A stretch of 64,000 nt of DNA from Paucibacter sp. B2R-40. Its GTDB lineage: Bacteria; Pseudomonadota; Gammaproteobacteria; Burkholderiales; Burkholderiaceae_C. The stretch spans positions 372,001-436,000 of the forward strand of contig NZ_JAJIRP010000003.1 of NCBI RefSeq assembly GCF_025717555.1, in the 5' to 3' direction. The position numbers were made by a program, and so were the translations under genes. Below the pieces are notes generated by a model that saw nothing but the letters and a program-made list of their open reading frames with translations, did no database searches and was not told where the DNA came from. Shown piece by piece: positions 1 to 8,743 of this stretch (its first letter is position 1; every line of letters begins with the position of its first letter).

Positions 1-781
1 TGCGCTCCACCGCGTCCGGCAGGGCTTCGCTGGATTGCTCCAACTGGGCGGCAGCGCGGTGCCGAGCACGCATTTCCAGAAAGCGCCCGGACAACAAAAA
101 AGCCACGAACATCGTCAGCGAATCAAAATAGACCTCATCGCCAAAGAAGCCGCCGGGCTCAAACAGCGCACCGCTGCTGGCCACAAAAGTCACCGCCAGC
201 CCCAGCACCACGGGCACATCCATGCCCAAGCGGCGTGCTCTGATTTGACGCCACGCCGCACTGAAGAAGGGTCCGGCCGAAAACAGCAAGACCGGCAGAC
301 TCAAAACCCAGCAAGCCCACTGCAGCAGGCGGGCTAGATCAGGGCTCAGATCGCCGGGCGCGGCAAAGTAGGCCGGGGCGGCCATCATCATCACCTGCAT
401 CATCAAAAAGACCGCCACAAACAAGCGCCACAAGGCCGTGCGTTGTTCGCGTTCGCGCAATTCGCGGGCCGGCGCCGCCGCGTCCGGCGCAGCGCCATAA
501 CCGGCTCGCTCAACGCGTTCCAGAATGCCTGCCAAACGGGTCTGCGCCGGCAGCCAAGTCAAAGTCAAGCGTGCACTGGCAGCATTGACCCTGGCCGACT
601 TCACGCCGGGCAACTCCAGCAAGGCGCGTTCGATGATGCCCGCACAGGCGCCGCAGTGCAGGCCGGCGAGTTGGAACTGCGATACCGCCACGCCCGGCGC
701 CCCAGGCTCAACTGCCAACCAACGCGTGAACGGGGCCAACAGATCGGGATCGTCAAGCGCGGCAATACCTTGATCGGCCAT
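1..781 (-). CDS. Copper-type P1B ATPase, CcoI/FixI-like (N-terminal part, cut by window edge)
   Basis: Read on the minus strand, the first 260 codons are in the window and the rest lies beyond base 1. After a short leader comes a heavy-metal-associated domain with the metal-binding motif GLHCGACAG near residues 30-40. Hydrophobic segments follow, with the stretch MDVPVVLGLAVTF and then EVYFDSLTMFVAFLLSGR, which match the transmembrane region before the actuator domain of P1B ATPases. The CxxC-type metal site points to Cu+. The sequence style (a Met-rich first helix containing MMQVMMM) resembles the CcoI/FixI transporters that supply copper to cbb3-type cytochrome oxidase in Burkholderiales; that assignment is inference because no cco gene is visible. 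An in-frame ATG pair at 829-832 could be an alternative start; neither start has a clear ribosome-binding site. Confidence 0.85.
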   Translation of the reverse strand, partial: MADQGIAALDDPDLLAPFTRWLAVEPGAPGVAVSQFQLAGLHCGACAGIIERALLELPGVKSARVNAASARLTLTWLPAQTRLAGILERVERAGYGAAPDAAAPARELREREQRTALWRLFVAVFLMMQVMMMAAPAYFAAPGDLSPDLARLLQWACWVLSLPVLLFSAGPFFSAAWRQIRARRLGMDVPVVLGLAVTFVASSGALFEPGGFFGDEVYFDSLTMFVAFLLSGRFLEMRARHRAAAQLEQSSEALPDAVER

Positions 782-877
782 TGCGAGGCCAAGGTCGGCT
801 GGGAGAAGAAGCTTAGAGGCGGAGATCATCATGCGGGGTTCGGCACCATAATCTAGGCGAGTCCAAGGGCAAGCCAA

Positions 878-1411
878 ATGATATATATCAAGACCACCAG
901 TTTTCTTAAGCGTTTTCACCATTCATTCGCTGCGCAGCATGCCAGCCTGTCGCATCGTGTCTACAGCGCAGCGGCAATCTTGGCTTTGTCCAGTGCTGGC
1001 CTGCTCGGCAGCCAGCTAGCGCTGGCGCAAGACCGGCCGCAAAGCCTGCCGGCCATCAAGCTCGGTGCCGGCATGCATGTGATCAGTGCGGAAGTGGCGC
1101 AGTCACCCGAGCAGCGCGCCACAGGGTTGATGAACCGACCCAGCATGGGCGCCAACGAGGGTATGTTGTTTGTCTTCGAGGAAGCCAACCCGCAATGCTT
1201 CTGGATGAAGAACACCTTGTTGCCGCTGTCCATCGCCTTCATCGCCGATGACGGCACGGTCGTCAACATCGCCGACATGAAGCCGCAGGCCCTTGATTCA
1301 CATTGCTCCGCCAAGCCGGTGCGTTATGCGCTGGAGATGAACCAAGGCTGGTTCGCTAAACGCGGCATCAAGACCGGCAGCAAATTGACCGGCCGGCCTT
1401 GGGGGTCTTGA
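878..1411 (+). CDS. DUF192 family exported protein
   Basis: 177 residues. Residues about 1-50 form a long, positively charged and then hydrophobic leader ending at QLALAQ, consistent with a signal peptide. The remainder is a DUF192 domain with the family landmarks EVAQSPEQRATGLMNRP, MLFVFEE and the FWMKNTLLPLSIAFI block followed by the IADM segment. DUF192 proteins are small exported beta-rich proteins of unknown biochemical role. An AAGGG sequence lies about 8 bases before the ATG. The gene is divergent from the copper ATPase gene and convergent with sodB, with a shared bidirectional hairpin downstream. Confidence 0.88.
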   Translation: MIYIKTTSFLKRFHHSFAAQHASLSHRVYSAAAILALSSAGLLGSQLALAQDRPQSLPAIKLGAGMHVISAEVAQSPEQRATGLMNRPSMGANEGMLFVFEEANPQCFWMKNTLLPLSIAFIADDGTVVNIADMKPQALDSHCSAKPVRYALEMNQGWFAKRGIKTGSKLTGRPWGS

Positions 1412-1480
1412 CGCCGATTTGAGGCGATCAAGGCGGTAGGCGCGGGCGCGTGTTCGAGCGCCTTGCGCCGCAACGGCATT

Positions 1481-1514
1481 AAAAAAGGCCGGTCAGTGAC
1501 CGGCCTTTAAAAAA
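1481..1514. terminator. Bidirectional intrinsic terminator between DUF192 gene and sodB
   Basis: The arms AAAGGCCGGTCA and TGACCGGCCTTT form a perfect 12-bp stem with almost no loop, flanked by A-runs on the left and right. It would act for the DUF192 gene on the plus strand and for sodB on the minus strand. Confidence 0.85.
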
Positions 1515-1569
1515 TAGTTCAAGCTCAGAGGTACGCAGGGCTTGCGCCCCGCCTACGCATCGCCTGCAT

Positions 1570-2151
1570 TTATGCAAAGTTTGCCTGCGCGAAATCCCAG
1601 TTAGCCAGGCTATTCAGGAAAACTTCAACAAACTTCGGGCGCATATTGCGGTAGTCGATGTAGTAGGCATGTTCCCACACGTCAACAGTCAGCAAGGCCT
1701 TGTCGGCGCCGGTCAACGGCGTGCCAGCTGCCCCGGTGTTGACGATGTCGACCGAGCCGTCCGCCTTCTTCACCAGCCAGGTCCAGCCGGAACCGAAGTT
1801 GCCGACCGCGCTCTTGGTGAAGGCTTCCTTGAAAGCGTCGAAGGAACCCCACTTGGCGGTGATGGCCTCAAGCAGCGCGCCCGTTGGAGCGCCGCCGCCG
1901 TTTGGCTTCATGCAATTCCAGAAGAAGGTGTGATTCCAGATCTGCGCGGCATTGTTGTAGATCGGGCCGGAAGACGCCTTGACGATGGCCTCCAGATCCA
2001 TGGCCTCAAACTCAGTGCCTTTTTGCAGATTGTTCAGGTTCACCACATAGGCGTTGTGATGCTTGCCATGGTGGTACTCCAGCGTCTCGGCACTGTAGTG
2101 TGGTGCCAGGGCGTCCTTGGCATAGGGCAGTGCGGGCAGGGTATGTTCCAT
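1570..2151 (-). CDS. sodB: Superoxide dismutase, Fe type
   Basis: 193 residues, the usual length for bacterial Fe-SOD, cytoplasmic. It converts superoxide to hydrogen peroxide and oxygen. Metal ligands are visible as His27 in TLEYHHGKHH, the His in QIWNHTFFW, and Asp and His in DVWEHAYYIDYRN. The tryptophan-rich GSGWTWL segment and AAQIWNHTFFW favour the iron rather than manganese form. The start at MEHTLPALPYA is chosen because GAGGAA lies six bases upstream and because family members begin here; the frame stays open for 58 codons upstream but that part has no homologous character. Confidence 0.96.
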   Translation of the reverse strand: MEHTLPALPYAKDALAPHYSAETLEYHHGKHHNAYVVNLNNLQKGTEFEAMDLEAIVKASSGPIYNNAAQIWNHTFFWNCMKPNGGGAPTGALLEAITAKWGSFDAFKEAFTKSAVGNFGSGWTWLVKKADGSVDIVNTGAAGTPLTGADKALLTVDVWEHAYYIDYRNMRPKFVEVFLNSLANWDFAQANFA

Positions 2152-2245
2152 ATCGATTCCTCGGTGAAAAAATACTGTGGTGTTGAGCTTCGGGCGCGAT
2201 TCTAGGTCTTTGCGGGCGCTGCGTCTTGGCGCCCGACAGTGCCCG

Positions 2246-3541
2246 TCAGACTTTAGGGGCAGCCGAGAGTATTTGCATCTGCGCCTCGCCGTCGGCCAAG
2301 ACAGCGTGCACCTGCTCGCCCACAACTAACTGCTGTATCGAGGTGAGTGCGCGGCCCTGACCGTCGTCCAGCCAAGCATAGCCGCGCGCCAGCACCCGCT
2401 TGGGGTCGAGCGCGGCCAGCCGCGCCTGCAAGCCGGCCAAGCGCTGATCCTGTTGGCTCATCAGGACGGGTGCGGCGCGCCGAACGCGCTGCTCCAGATG
2501 AGCCAAACGCTGCATCTGCATCGCCTGCACCTTGGGCAAGGCCTGCGCCCAGCGCTGCGCCAACAACGCCAAATGGCGGCGCTGGCGCGCCAACATATCG
2601 GTCGGCCGCGCCAGCCTCAAGGCCATACGGTCGAGCCGCTGTGCGGCCAGATCCAGACGCTGTTGAACTCGGCGCGTCAAGGCGGCAGACAAAGCCGCCA
2701 GGGCATCCAGATTGGCCTGGCGCGAGGGCGCGGCCAGCTCCGCTGCTGCGGTCGGCGTTGGTGCCCGCAGGTCAGCCGCCAAGTCGGACAAGGTAATGTC
2801 CGTCTCATGGCCCACGCCGCAAATCAGCGGCAAGCGGGACGCCGCCACCGCCCGCACCACGCGTTCGTCATTGAATGCCCAAAGGTCTTCCAGCGAGCCG
2901 CCACCGCGCACCAGCAGCAGTGCGTCGACCTCGGCGCGGCTATTGGCAACTTGCAGCGCCGCCACCAGAGACGCCGGCGCCTGCTCGCCTTGCACCACGC
3001 TGGGATAAACAATCACTTCAATATGCGGTGCGCGCCGAGCCAAGGCCGTCAGCACATCATGCAAGGCCGCACCCGCCGTGGACGTGATCACACCGAGCCG
3101 GCGAGGAAAAGCCGGCAATGGCCGCTTGACGCTCGGGTCAAACAAACCCAAGGCCTCAAGCTTGGCCTTCAGGCGCAAAAACTGCTCATACAGCGCCCCG
3201 GCGCCGGCCCGGCGCATGCCTTCGACCACAAATTGCAATTCTCCGCGCGGCTCGTACAGCGTGAGCCGGCCGCGCATCTCGACCAAGCCGCCATCGGCGG
3301 GCGCAAAGTCCAGCAAGCTGGCCGCGCGACGAAACATCGCGCATCTCAGCATCGCAGTTTGGCCGTTGGCGTCTTTGAGATTGAAATAACAATGCCCACT
3401 CGCCGCGCGCGTAAACCCCGATAGCTCGCCTGCCACCACGCAGACGGCGAAACGGGTGTTGAGGCTTTCCGTCACTGCCGCCAACAGCGCAGCAACGCCC
3501 CACACCGTGCGCTGCGGCGCGGCTTGTGCTCGGTCAAACAT
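2246..3541 (-). CDS. xseA: Exodeoxyribonuclease VII large subunit
   Basis: 431 residues. It carries the OB-fold N-terminal domain (about residues 12-110, with VVAGELSGFTRAASGH) and the catalytic region with the landmarks LGVITSTAGAALHDVL, LLVRGGGSLEDLWAFND and GVGHETDITLSDLAADLRAPTP. A long Arg/Gln/Leu-rich helical segment and a short beta C-terminus (ILARGYAWL-like, here VLARGYAWLDD) follow, as in the family. With XseB it degrades single-stranded DNA to oligonucleotides. xseB is not in the window. The gene sits 94 bp upstream of sodB on the same strand. Confidence 0.95.
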   Translation of the reverse strand: MFDRAQAAPQRTVWGVAALLAAVTESLNTRFAVCVVAGELSGFTRAASGHCYFNLKDANGQTAMLRCAMFRRAASLLDFAPADGGLVEMRGRLTLYEPRGELQFVVEGMRRAGAGALYEQFLRLKAKLEALGLFDPSVKRPLPAFPRRLGVITSTAGAALHDVLTALARRAPHIEVIVYPSVVQGEQAPASLVAALQVANSRAEVDALLLVRGGGSLEDLWAFNDERVVRAVAASRLPLICGVGHETDITLSDLAADLRAPTPTAAAELAAPSRQANLDALAALSAALTRRVQQRLDLAAQRLDRMALRLARPTDMLARQRRHLALLAQRWAQALPKVQAMQMQRLAHLEQRVRRAAPVLMSQQDQRLAGLQARLAALDPKRVLARGYAWLDDGQGRALTSIQQLVVGEQVHAVLADGEAQMQILSAAPKV

Positions 3542-3905
3542 GAGGGCAGCTCTCGGCCCTGACGAGCGAGAACTCCACAGCGGCCATCATCATGGGCCGT
3601 CTGGCGAATTGGCCCGTCACGGCGCTGACATAAGCATATAAACGCTTGTTTTTCAAGATCTTTTTCCTGCCCAAGAATTAAGCAATTTATCCTCAGGCCA
3701 TGGTTTTCGGGCTTTTACGGCCACTTGAAGCCGCTTGCCCACAAAGTTATCCACAGCAAAAGTGGATTGTTACAGAGCGAACTGCTCCCAAAAATTGGAC
3801 CAAAAATCCGGCGTCGGTTCGGGCCATAATCGCCCGCACGCCGGCAGCCGGCGCCGCCTCGGCGCCCCGCTGCTTTTTTCAGCTTTTTCGCACAGGGGTC
3901 GCCCG
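3542..3905. promoter_or_regulatory. Divergent intergenic region with DnaA-box-like sites
   Basis: This 364-bp stretch between xseA (leftward) and exbB (rightward) has no convincing gene. It contains TTATCCACA at 3747-3755, which equals the consensus DnaA box, and TTATCCTCA, one mismatch away, at 3687-3695 on the same strand. The part around 3630-3690 is AT-rich compared with the surrounding genes. It most likely holds the promoters of both genes. Too few boxes are present to argue for a replication origin. Confidence 0.45.
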
Positions 3906-4526
3906 TTGTTTTCGATCATACAAGCCGCCGGTTGGCCGATTTGGCCCTTGCTCATTTGCTCGGTCATCGCCCTCGCCCTGATCATCGAACGTTTTTCCAG
4001 TCTGCGTGCCAGCAGAGTGGCACCCACTCGTTTGCTCGACGAAGTGCTCGGGCTGACCAGCCAAAGCCTGCCCACCCCGGACGTGGTGAATCGTTTGGCC
4101 GAGCACTCGCTGTTGGGTCAAGTGCTGGCGGCGGGCCTGCGTGCCGTCACCAGCGAGCCGCGCCTGCCTGCGGCCAAACTACAACAGGTGTTCGAATTGG
4201 CGGGGCGGCGCGCCATTCATCAACTGGAGCGTTACTTGAATACCTTGGGCACCATCGCCACCGCCGCCCCGCTGCTGGGTTTGCTGGGCACGGTAGTGGG
4301 CATGATTGAAATTTTCGGCAGCCAAGGCAGTGGCGCGGGCGGCAACCCGGCGCAAATGGCGCACGGTATCTCGGTGGCGCTGTACAACACCGCGCTGGGC
4401 TTGATGGTGGCTATTCCCTCCTTGATGTTCTATCGCTATTTCCGCGGCCGGGTGGAGGAATATGTGCTGGAGCTGGAGCAGTCCAGCGACCGCATGTTGA
4501 GCCATCTGCAGCGCTTCACGGGCTGA
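3906..4526 (+). CDS. exbB: MotA/TolQ/ExbB family proton channel protein
   Basis: About 206 residues from a TTG start (LFSIIQAAGWPIWPLLI), chosen because AGGGG lies seven bases upstream and homologues start with this sequence; the frame is open upstream to 3735 without family character. It has three membrane segments: near residues 8-28, a second in the TAAPLLGLLGTVVGMIEIF region and a third at GLMVAIPSLMFYRYF. In the inner membrane it forms a proton channel with the ExbD encoded 7 bp downstream. Its location beside lpxK, trm112, kdsB and adk is a recurring arrangement in Burkholderiales. The partner TonB or TolA-like protein is not encoded next to it. Confidence 0.9.
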   Translation: MFSIIQAAGWPIWPLLICSVIALALIIERFSSLRASRVAPTRLLDEVLGLTSQSLPTPDVVNRLAEHSLLGQVLAAGLRAVTSEPRLPAAKLQQVFELAGRRAIHQLERYLNTLGTIATAAPLLGLLGTVVGMIEIFGSQGSGAGGNPAQMAHGISVALYNTALGLMVAIPSLMFYRYFRGRVEEYVLELEQSSDRMLSHLQRFTG

Positions 4527-4533
4527 GCCGGCG

Positions 4534-4950
4534 ATGAAGTTCAGGCAACGGCGCAGCGAAGAGCCGGAGATCAATCTGATCCCTTTCATCGACGTTTTGT
4601 TGGTGATTTTGATCTTTTTGATGCTCTCCACCACGTATTCCAAATTCACCGAACTGCAGATCACTTTGCCGGTGGCGGACGCCGACAAACTCAAGGACAG
4701 GCCGCGGGAAATCATCGTCTCAGTGGCGGCAGATGGACGCTATGTGGTGAATTCACAGCCGGTCGAGGGGCGCGCGGTCGAACTGCTCAGCGCGGCAATG
4801 AGCCAGGCTTCGGAAGGCCGCGCCGACAGCGTGGTGATCGTCTCGGCCGATGCCGCGGCCGCGCATCAGGCCGTCATCAATGTGATGGACGCCGCACGCC
4901 GCGCGGGGCTGTCCCATCTGACCTTTGCCGCGCAAGCCAATGCGCAGTGA
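4534..4950 (+). CDS. exbD: ExbD/TolR family biopolymer transport protein
   Basis: 138 residues with one N-terminal membrane anchor containing the proton-path aspartate in INLIPFIDVLLVILIFLML, followed by a periplasmic domain. It works with the upstream ExbB in the same operon (7-bp gap) to convert proton flow into mechanical force on an outer-membrane energising partner. It ends 24 bases before the probable lpxK start. Confidence 0.93.
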   Translation: MKFRQRRSEEPEINLIPFIDVLLVILIFLMLSTTYSKFTELQITLPVADADKLKDRPREIIVSVAADGRYVVNSQPVEGRAVELLSAAMSQASEGRADSVVIVSADAAAAHQAVINVMDAARRAGLSHLTFAAQANAQ

Positions 4951-4974
4951 TAGACCCTTGCTGAGCCCTTGAAC

Positions 4975-6036
4975 GTGAGCGCCTGGGGCCAGCGCTTGCA
5001 AGCGCAGTGGTATGGCGGCGGCGCCCTCGCCACCTCGCTGCGGCCGCTGGCTTGGATCTACGGCCTGTTGCTGCTCCTGCGCACACAGCTCTACCGTTGG
5101 GGCTGGCTGCGCACCGAAAGCCTGCCGGTACCGGTCATCGTGGTTGGCAATTGGATTGTCGGCGGCGCCGGCAAGACCCCGACCATCCTGGCCTTGCTCA
5201 AACAGTTGCAAGCCCAAGGCTTCAAGGTCGGTGTGATCTCGCGCGGCTACGGTCGAGCGGACGACGCGCCGCGCCTGGTCAGCCGAGATTGCACGGCAGG
5301 TCAAGTCGGCGATGAGCCACTGCTGATCCATTTGCGCAGCAGCGCGCCGGTGGCCGTGGGGCGCGACCGGGTCGCGGCAGCCCGGCTCTTGCTGCAGGCC
5401 AGGCCGGACTTGCAAATCCTGCTCAGCGATGACGGGCTTCAGCATCTGCGCCTGCCACGTGATTTGGCCGTGCTGCTGTTTGATGAGCGCGGCCTGGGCA
5501 ATGGCCAGTTGCTGCCCGCCGGCCCCTTGCGGCAAGCGACCAGCCGCCACTTGGCGCCGCATGAGTTGGTGCTCTATAACGCAGCGTCCCCCAGCACCTT
5601 GTTGCCGGGCTATCTGGCGCAGCGCAGCTTGGCCGGCGCTGTCAGCTTGGCCGACTGGTGGCGTGGTGAGCCGGCGAAGATCGAAACGCTCAAGGCCTTG
5701 CGCGGCCGCCCAGTATTGGCGACTGCCGGCATGGCTCACCCGCAGCGCTTTTTTGACATGCTCAGCGACGCCGGCTTGACCATTGAGCCCATACCCTTGG
5801 CCGATCATTTCGACTTCAGCAGCCTGCCTTGGCAAAGTGTTTCCTACGCCGGCATGGAGGATGTGCTGCTGACAGAGAAAGACGCGGTCAAGCTGCAGCC
5901 CGAGCGTTGCCAAGGCATGCGGGTCTGGGTGGTGGCGCTAGACTTCAGCCCCGAACAAGCTTTTCAGCAGGCCGTGCAAGCGCGAGTCGAGCGTTTGCTG
6001 CGTCCTGCCAACAACCTGACCCCGAAAAATGGATAA
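4975..6036 (+). CDS. lpxK: Tetraacyldisaccharide 4'-kinase
   Basis: About 353 residues. It phosphorylates the 4' position of the lipid A disaccharide precursor on the cytoplasmic face of the inner membrane. A hydrophobic N-terminal helix ([11 protein letters not shown]) precedes the P-loop [13 protein letters not shown]. Further family blocks are [38 protein letters not shown] and LTEKDAVKL. The start is GTG at 4975 (MSAWGQRLQ); an in-frame TTG at 4969 is possible, but GAG upstream is better spaced for the GTG. The 3' end overlaps the next gene by 8 bases, indicating translational coupling. Confidence 0.93.
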   Translation: MSAWGQRLQAQWYGGGALATSLRPLAWIYGLLLLLRTQLYRWGWLRTESLPVPVIVVGNWIVGGAGKTPTILALLKQLQAQGFKVGVISRGYGRADDAPRLVSRDCTAGQVGDEPLLIHLRSSAPVAVGRDRVAAARLLLQARPDLQILLSDDGLQHLRLPRDLAVLLFDERGLGNGQLLPAGPLRQATSRHLAPHELVLYNAASPSTLLPGYLAQRSLAGAVSLADWWRGEPAKIETLKALRGRPVLATAGMAHPQRFFDMLSDAGLTIEPIPLADHFDFSSLPWQSVSYAGMEDVLLTEKDAVKLQPERCQGMRVWVVALDFSPEQAFQQAVQARVERLLRPANNLTPKNG

Positions 6037-6238
6037 GCAATTGCTGGAAATGTTGGTCTGCCCGCTGTGCAAGGGGCCGCTGGAGCTCAAGCGCAGTGAA
6101 ACGGCCCAGGAACTGATTTGTTATGCCGACCGGCTGGCCTATCCGATCCGCGACGGTATTCCCTTGATGCTGGAGAATGAAGCACGGGCGATCGACCCAG
6201 AGACCGAACCGCGTCCACCGCGTCCGACTGCGCCATGA
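6029..6238 (+). CDS. Trm112/YcaR family small protein
   Basis: 69 residues. The N-terminal part [13 protein letters not shown] followed by [21 protein letters not shown] is the Trm112/YcaR signature. In bacteria it sits almost invariably between lpxK and kdsB; its molecular role there is not settled (eukaryotic Trm112 activates methyltransferases). Only the first Cys pair (CPLC) is obvious, plus one more Cys in LICYADR. It overlaps lpxK by 8 bases and kdsB by 4 bases, so the three genes are co-translated. Confidence 0.92.
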   Translation: MDKQLLEMLVCPLCKGPLELKRSETAQELICYADRLAYPIRDGIPLMLENEARAIDPETEPRPPRPTAP

Positions 6239-7011
6239 GTTTCACGGTGATCGTACCGGCGCGACTGGCCTCCAGCCGTCTGCCCAACAAGCCCCTGGCC
6301 GACATCGAAGGCTTGCCGATGATTGTGCGGGTGGCCCAGCGCGCGGCTTTGTCCAAGGCTGCCCAAGTTGTCGTCGCCACCGATTCGCAAGCCGTCATCG
6401 AGGCCTGCCGCGCGCACGGTGTGCAGGCCTTGCTGACTCGCGCCGACCATGTTTCGGGCAGCGACCGCCTCGCCGAAGCTTGCGAGCAATTGGGGCTGGA
6501 GGGTCAAGACATGGTGGTGAACGTGCAGGGCGACGAGCCGTTGATTGCGCCCGCCATGATCGATGCTTGCGCCGAACTGCTGCGTGCGCGGCCGCAATGC
6601 GTGATGAGCACGGTCGCCCATGCCTTGGATGACGCGGCCGAGTTCGCCAACCCGAATGTGGTCAAGGTGGTGCTGGACGCGCAGGGACTGGCCCTGTATT
6701 TTTCGCGCGCGCCGATCCCTTGGTGGCGCGATGGCTCGGCGCCGGAGCAAGCGAGGCCTCAGGCCGCAAGCGCCTTGCGCCATGTAGGCCTGTACGCCTA
6801 TCACGCCGGCTTTCTGCGGCGCTTCCCGACGCTGACAGCGAGCCCCTTGGAGCAAATCGAGTCGCTGGAGCAGTTGCGGGTCTTGTGGCATGGCGAGCGC
6901 ATCGCGGTTTACGTCAGCGCCGACAAGCCCGGGCCAGGTGTAGACACGCCGCAGGATCTGGAGCGCGTGCGGGCCATCATCAGAGCGGGCCAATCGAGTC
7001 AAGTTACATAG
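6235..7011 (+). CDS. kdsB: CMP-KDO synthetase (3-deoxy-manno-octulosonate cytidylyltransferase)
   Basis: 258 residues. It activates KDO with CTP for addition to lipid A in the cytoplasm. Family motifs are [19 protein letters not shown] at the N-terminus (nucleotide binding), [13 protein letters not shown], and the substrate-binding region [13 protein letters not shown] and [12 protein letters not shown], with [16 protein letters not shown] near the C-terminus. The ATG overlaps the stop of the upstream Trm112-like gene (ATGA). Together with lpxK the cluster serves the lipopolysaccharide core/lipid A pathway. Confidence 0.95.
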   Translation: MSFTVIVPARLASSRLPNKPLADIEGLPMIVRVAQRAALSKAAQVVVATDSQAVIEACRAHGVQALLTRADHVSGSDRLAEACEQLGLEGQDMVVNVQGDEPLIAPAMIDACAELLRARPQCVMSTVAHALDDAAEFANPNVVKVVLDAQGLALYFSRAPIPWWRDGSAPEQARPQAASALRHVGLYAYHAGFLRRFPTLTASPLEQIESLEQLRVLWHGERIAVYVSADKPGPGVDTPQDLERVRAIIRAGQSSQVT

Positions 7012-7040
7012 AGGAACAAGCTGCATCGGCGTCAGGCTGA

Positions 7041-7817
<777 letters not shown>

Positions 7818-7835
7818 GCCAGGCCCGAAACAAGC

Positions 7836-7865
7836 ATAGCCGCATCACTGTGGCTATATTTTTGC
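7836..7865 (+). terminator. Intrinsic terminator after adk
   Basis: ATAGCCGC and GTGGCTAT pair with one wobble across a short loop, followed by ATATTTTTG. It lies 18 bases after the adk stop codon. Confidence 0.65.
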
Positions 7866-7872
7866 CGGACAA

Positions 7873-7894
7873 TTTACGTTTACGTCAACGTCAA
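7873..7894 (+). promoter_or_regulatory. Tandem ACGT-core operator, LiuR-like
   Basis: Three ACGT cores occur exactly 6 bp apart (7876, 7882, 7888) in a TTTACGTTTACG-type array ending 14 bases before the ATG of the short-chain dehydrogenase. Arrays of this kind resemble the sites of LiuR-type MerR regulators of branched-chain amino acid and acyl-CoA catabolism in proteobacteria. That link is from memory of the family and no liuR gene is in the window. Confidence 0.45.
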
Positions 7895-7908
7895 CTAAAG
7901 GATAGAAA

Positions 7909-8667
7909 ATGGACATCGCAGGCAAGGTATTCATCGTCACCGGCGGCGCGTCGGGCTTGGGCGAAGGCACGGCTCGAATGCTCACCACCCACGGCGCCAA
8001 GGTCGTCATCGCAGACTTGCAGGTCGAGCGCGGCGAAGCACTGGCGGCGGAGTTGGGCGGTGCCTTTGTACGCGCCGATGTCAGCCAGGAGGCTGAAGGG
8101 CAAGCCGTGGTGGCCAAAGCGCTGGAGTTGGGTGCCTTGTTCGGCTTGGTCAATTGTGCCGGCATTGCGCCCGCAGCCAAGACTGTCGGCAAGGAGGGGG
8201 CGCACTCATTGGCCGCCTTCAGCAAGGTCATAACGGTTAATTTGATCGGCTCCTTCAATATGATCCGGCTCGCGGCCGAGGCGATGTGCAAGAACGCGCC
8301 CGAGCCCACCGGCGAACGCGGCGTGTTGATTTCCACCGCCTCGGTGGCGGCCTACGACGGCCAGATCGGCCAAGCGGCCTATGCTGCGTCCAAGGGTGGC
8401 GTGGTTGGCATGACGCTGCCCATCGCCCGCGATCTGGCGCGCAACGGCATCCGCAATATGACCATCGCACCGGGCATCTTCGGGACACCAATGCTGTTTG
8501 GCATGCCGCAAGAAGTACAGGACGCACTGGCGGCTGGCGTGCCCTTCCCTTCGCGCCTGGGCACCCCGGCTGACTACGCCAAGCTGGTCCATCAAATCAT
8601 CACCAATGAGATGCTCAACGGCGAAGTGATCCGGCTTGACGGTGCGATCAGGCTGGCACCAAAGTAA
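7909..8667 (+). CDS. Short-chain dehydrogenase, type II 3-hydroxyacyl-CoA dehydrogenase-like
   Basis: 252 residues. The nucleotide-binding motif [13 protein letters not shown], the NCAG block, the catalytic Ser in [16 protein letters not shown] and the YAASK active site are all present. [11 protein letters not shown] and the C-terminal region resemble HSD17B10-type enzymes that oxidise 3-hydroxyacyl-CoA or 2-methyl-3-hydroxybutyryl-CoA with NAD+. The exact substrate cannot be read from the sequence. AGGATAG precedes the ATG. The upstream ACGT array would fit regulation with isoleucine or fatty acid breakdown. Confidence 0.85.
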   Translation: MDIAGKVFIVTGGASGLGEGTARMLTTHGAKVVIADLQVERGEALAAELGGAFVRADVSQEAEGQAVVAKALELGALFGLVNCAGIAPAAKTVGKEGAHSLAAFSKVITVNLIGSFNMIRLAAEAMCKNAPEPTGERGVLISTASVAAYDGQIGQAAYAASKGGVVGMTLPIARDLARNGIRNMTIAPGIFGTPMLFGMPQEVQDALAAGVPFPSRLGTPADYAKLVHQIITNEMLNGEVIRLDGAIRLAPK

Positions 8668-8687
8668 GCTGGCGAATCGCCAAAAAC

Positions 8688-8720
8688 AACGGGCCTGATC
8701 AAATCGATCAGGCCCGTTTT
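8688..8720. terminator. Bidirectional terminator between SDR gene and TPR gene
   Basis: AACGGGCCTGATC and GATCAGGCCCGTT form a perfect 13-bp stem around a short loop, followed by TTTGC. The two flanking genes converge on it. Confidence 0.85.
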
Positions 8721-8743
8721 GCATTCAGGAGACTAAGCAGCGA

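Noticed and set aside
3687-3755. A replication origin
   Set aside because: Only two DnaA-like sites, and no dnaA, dnaN, parAB, rpmH or gidA genes are nearby.
4753-5913. A 386-codon minus-strand reading frame opposite exbD and lpxK
   Set aside because: Both plus-strand genes are unmistakable; the opposite frame is Gln/Arg/Ala-rich, as expected from a GC-rich antisense frame.
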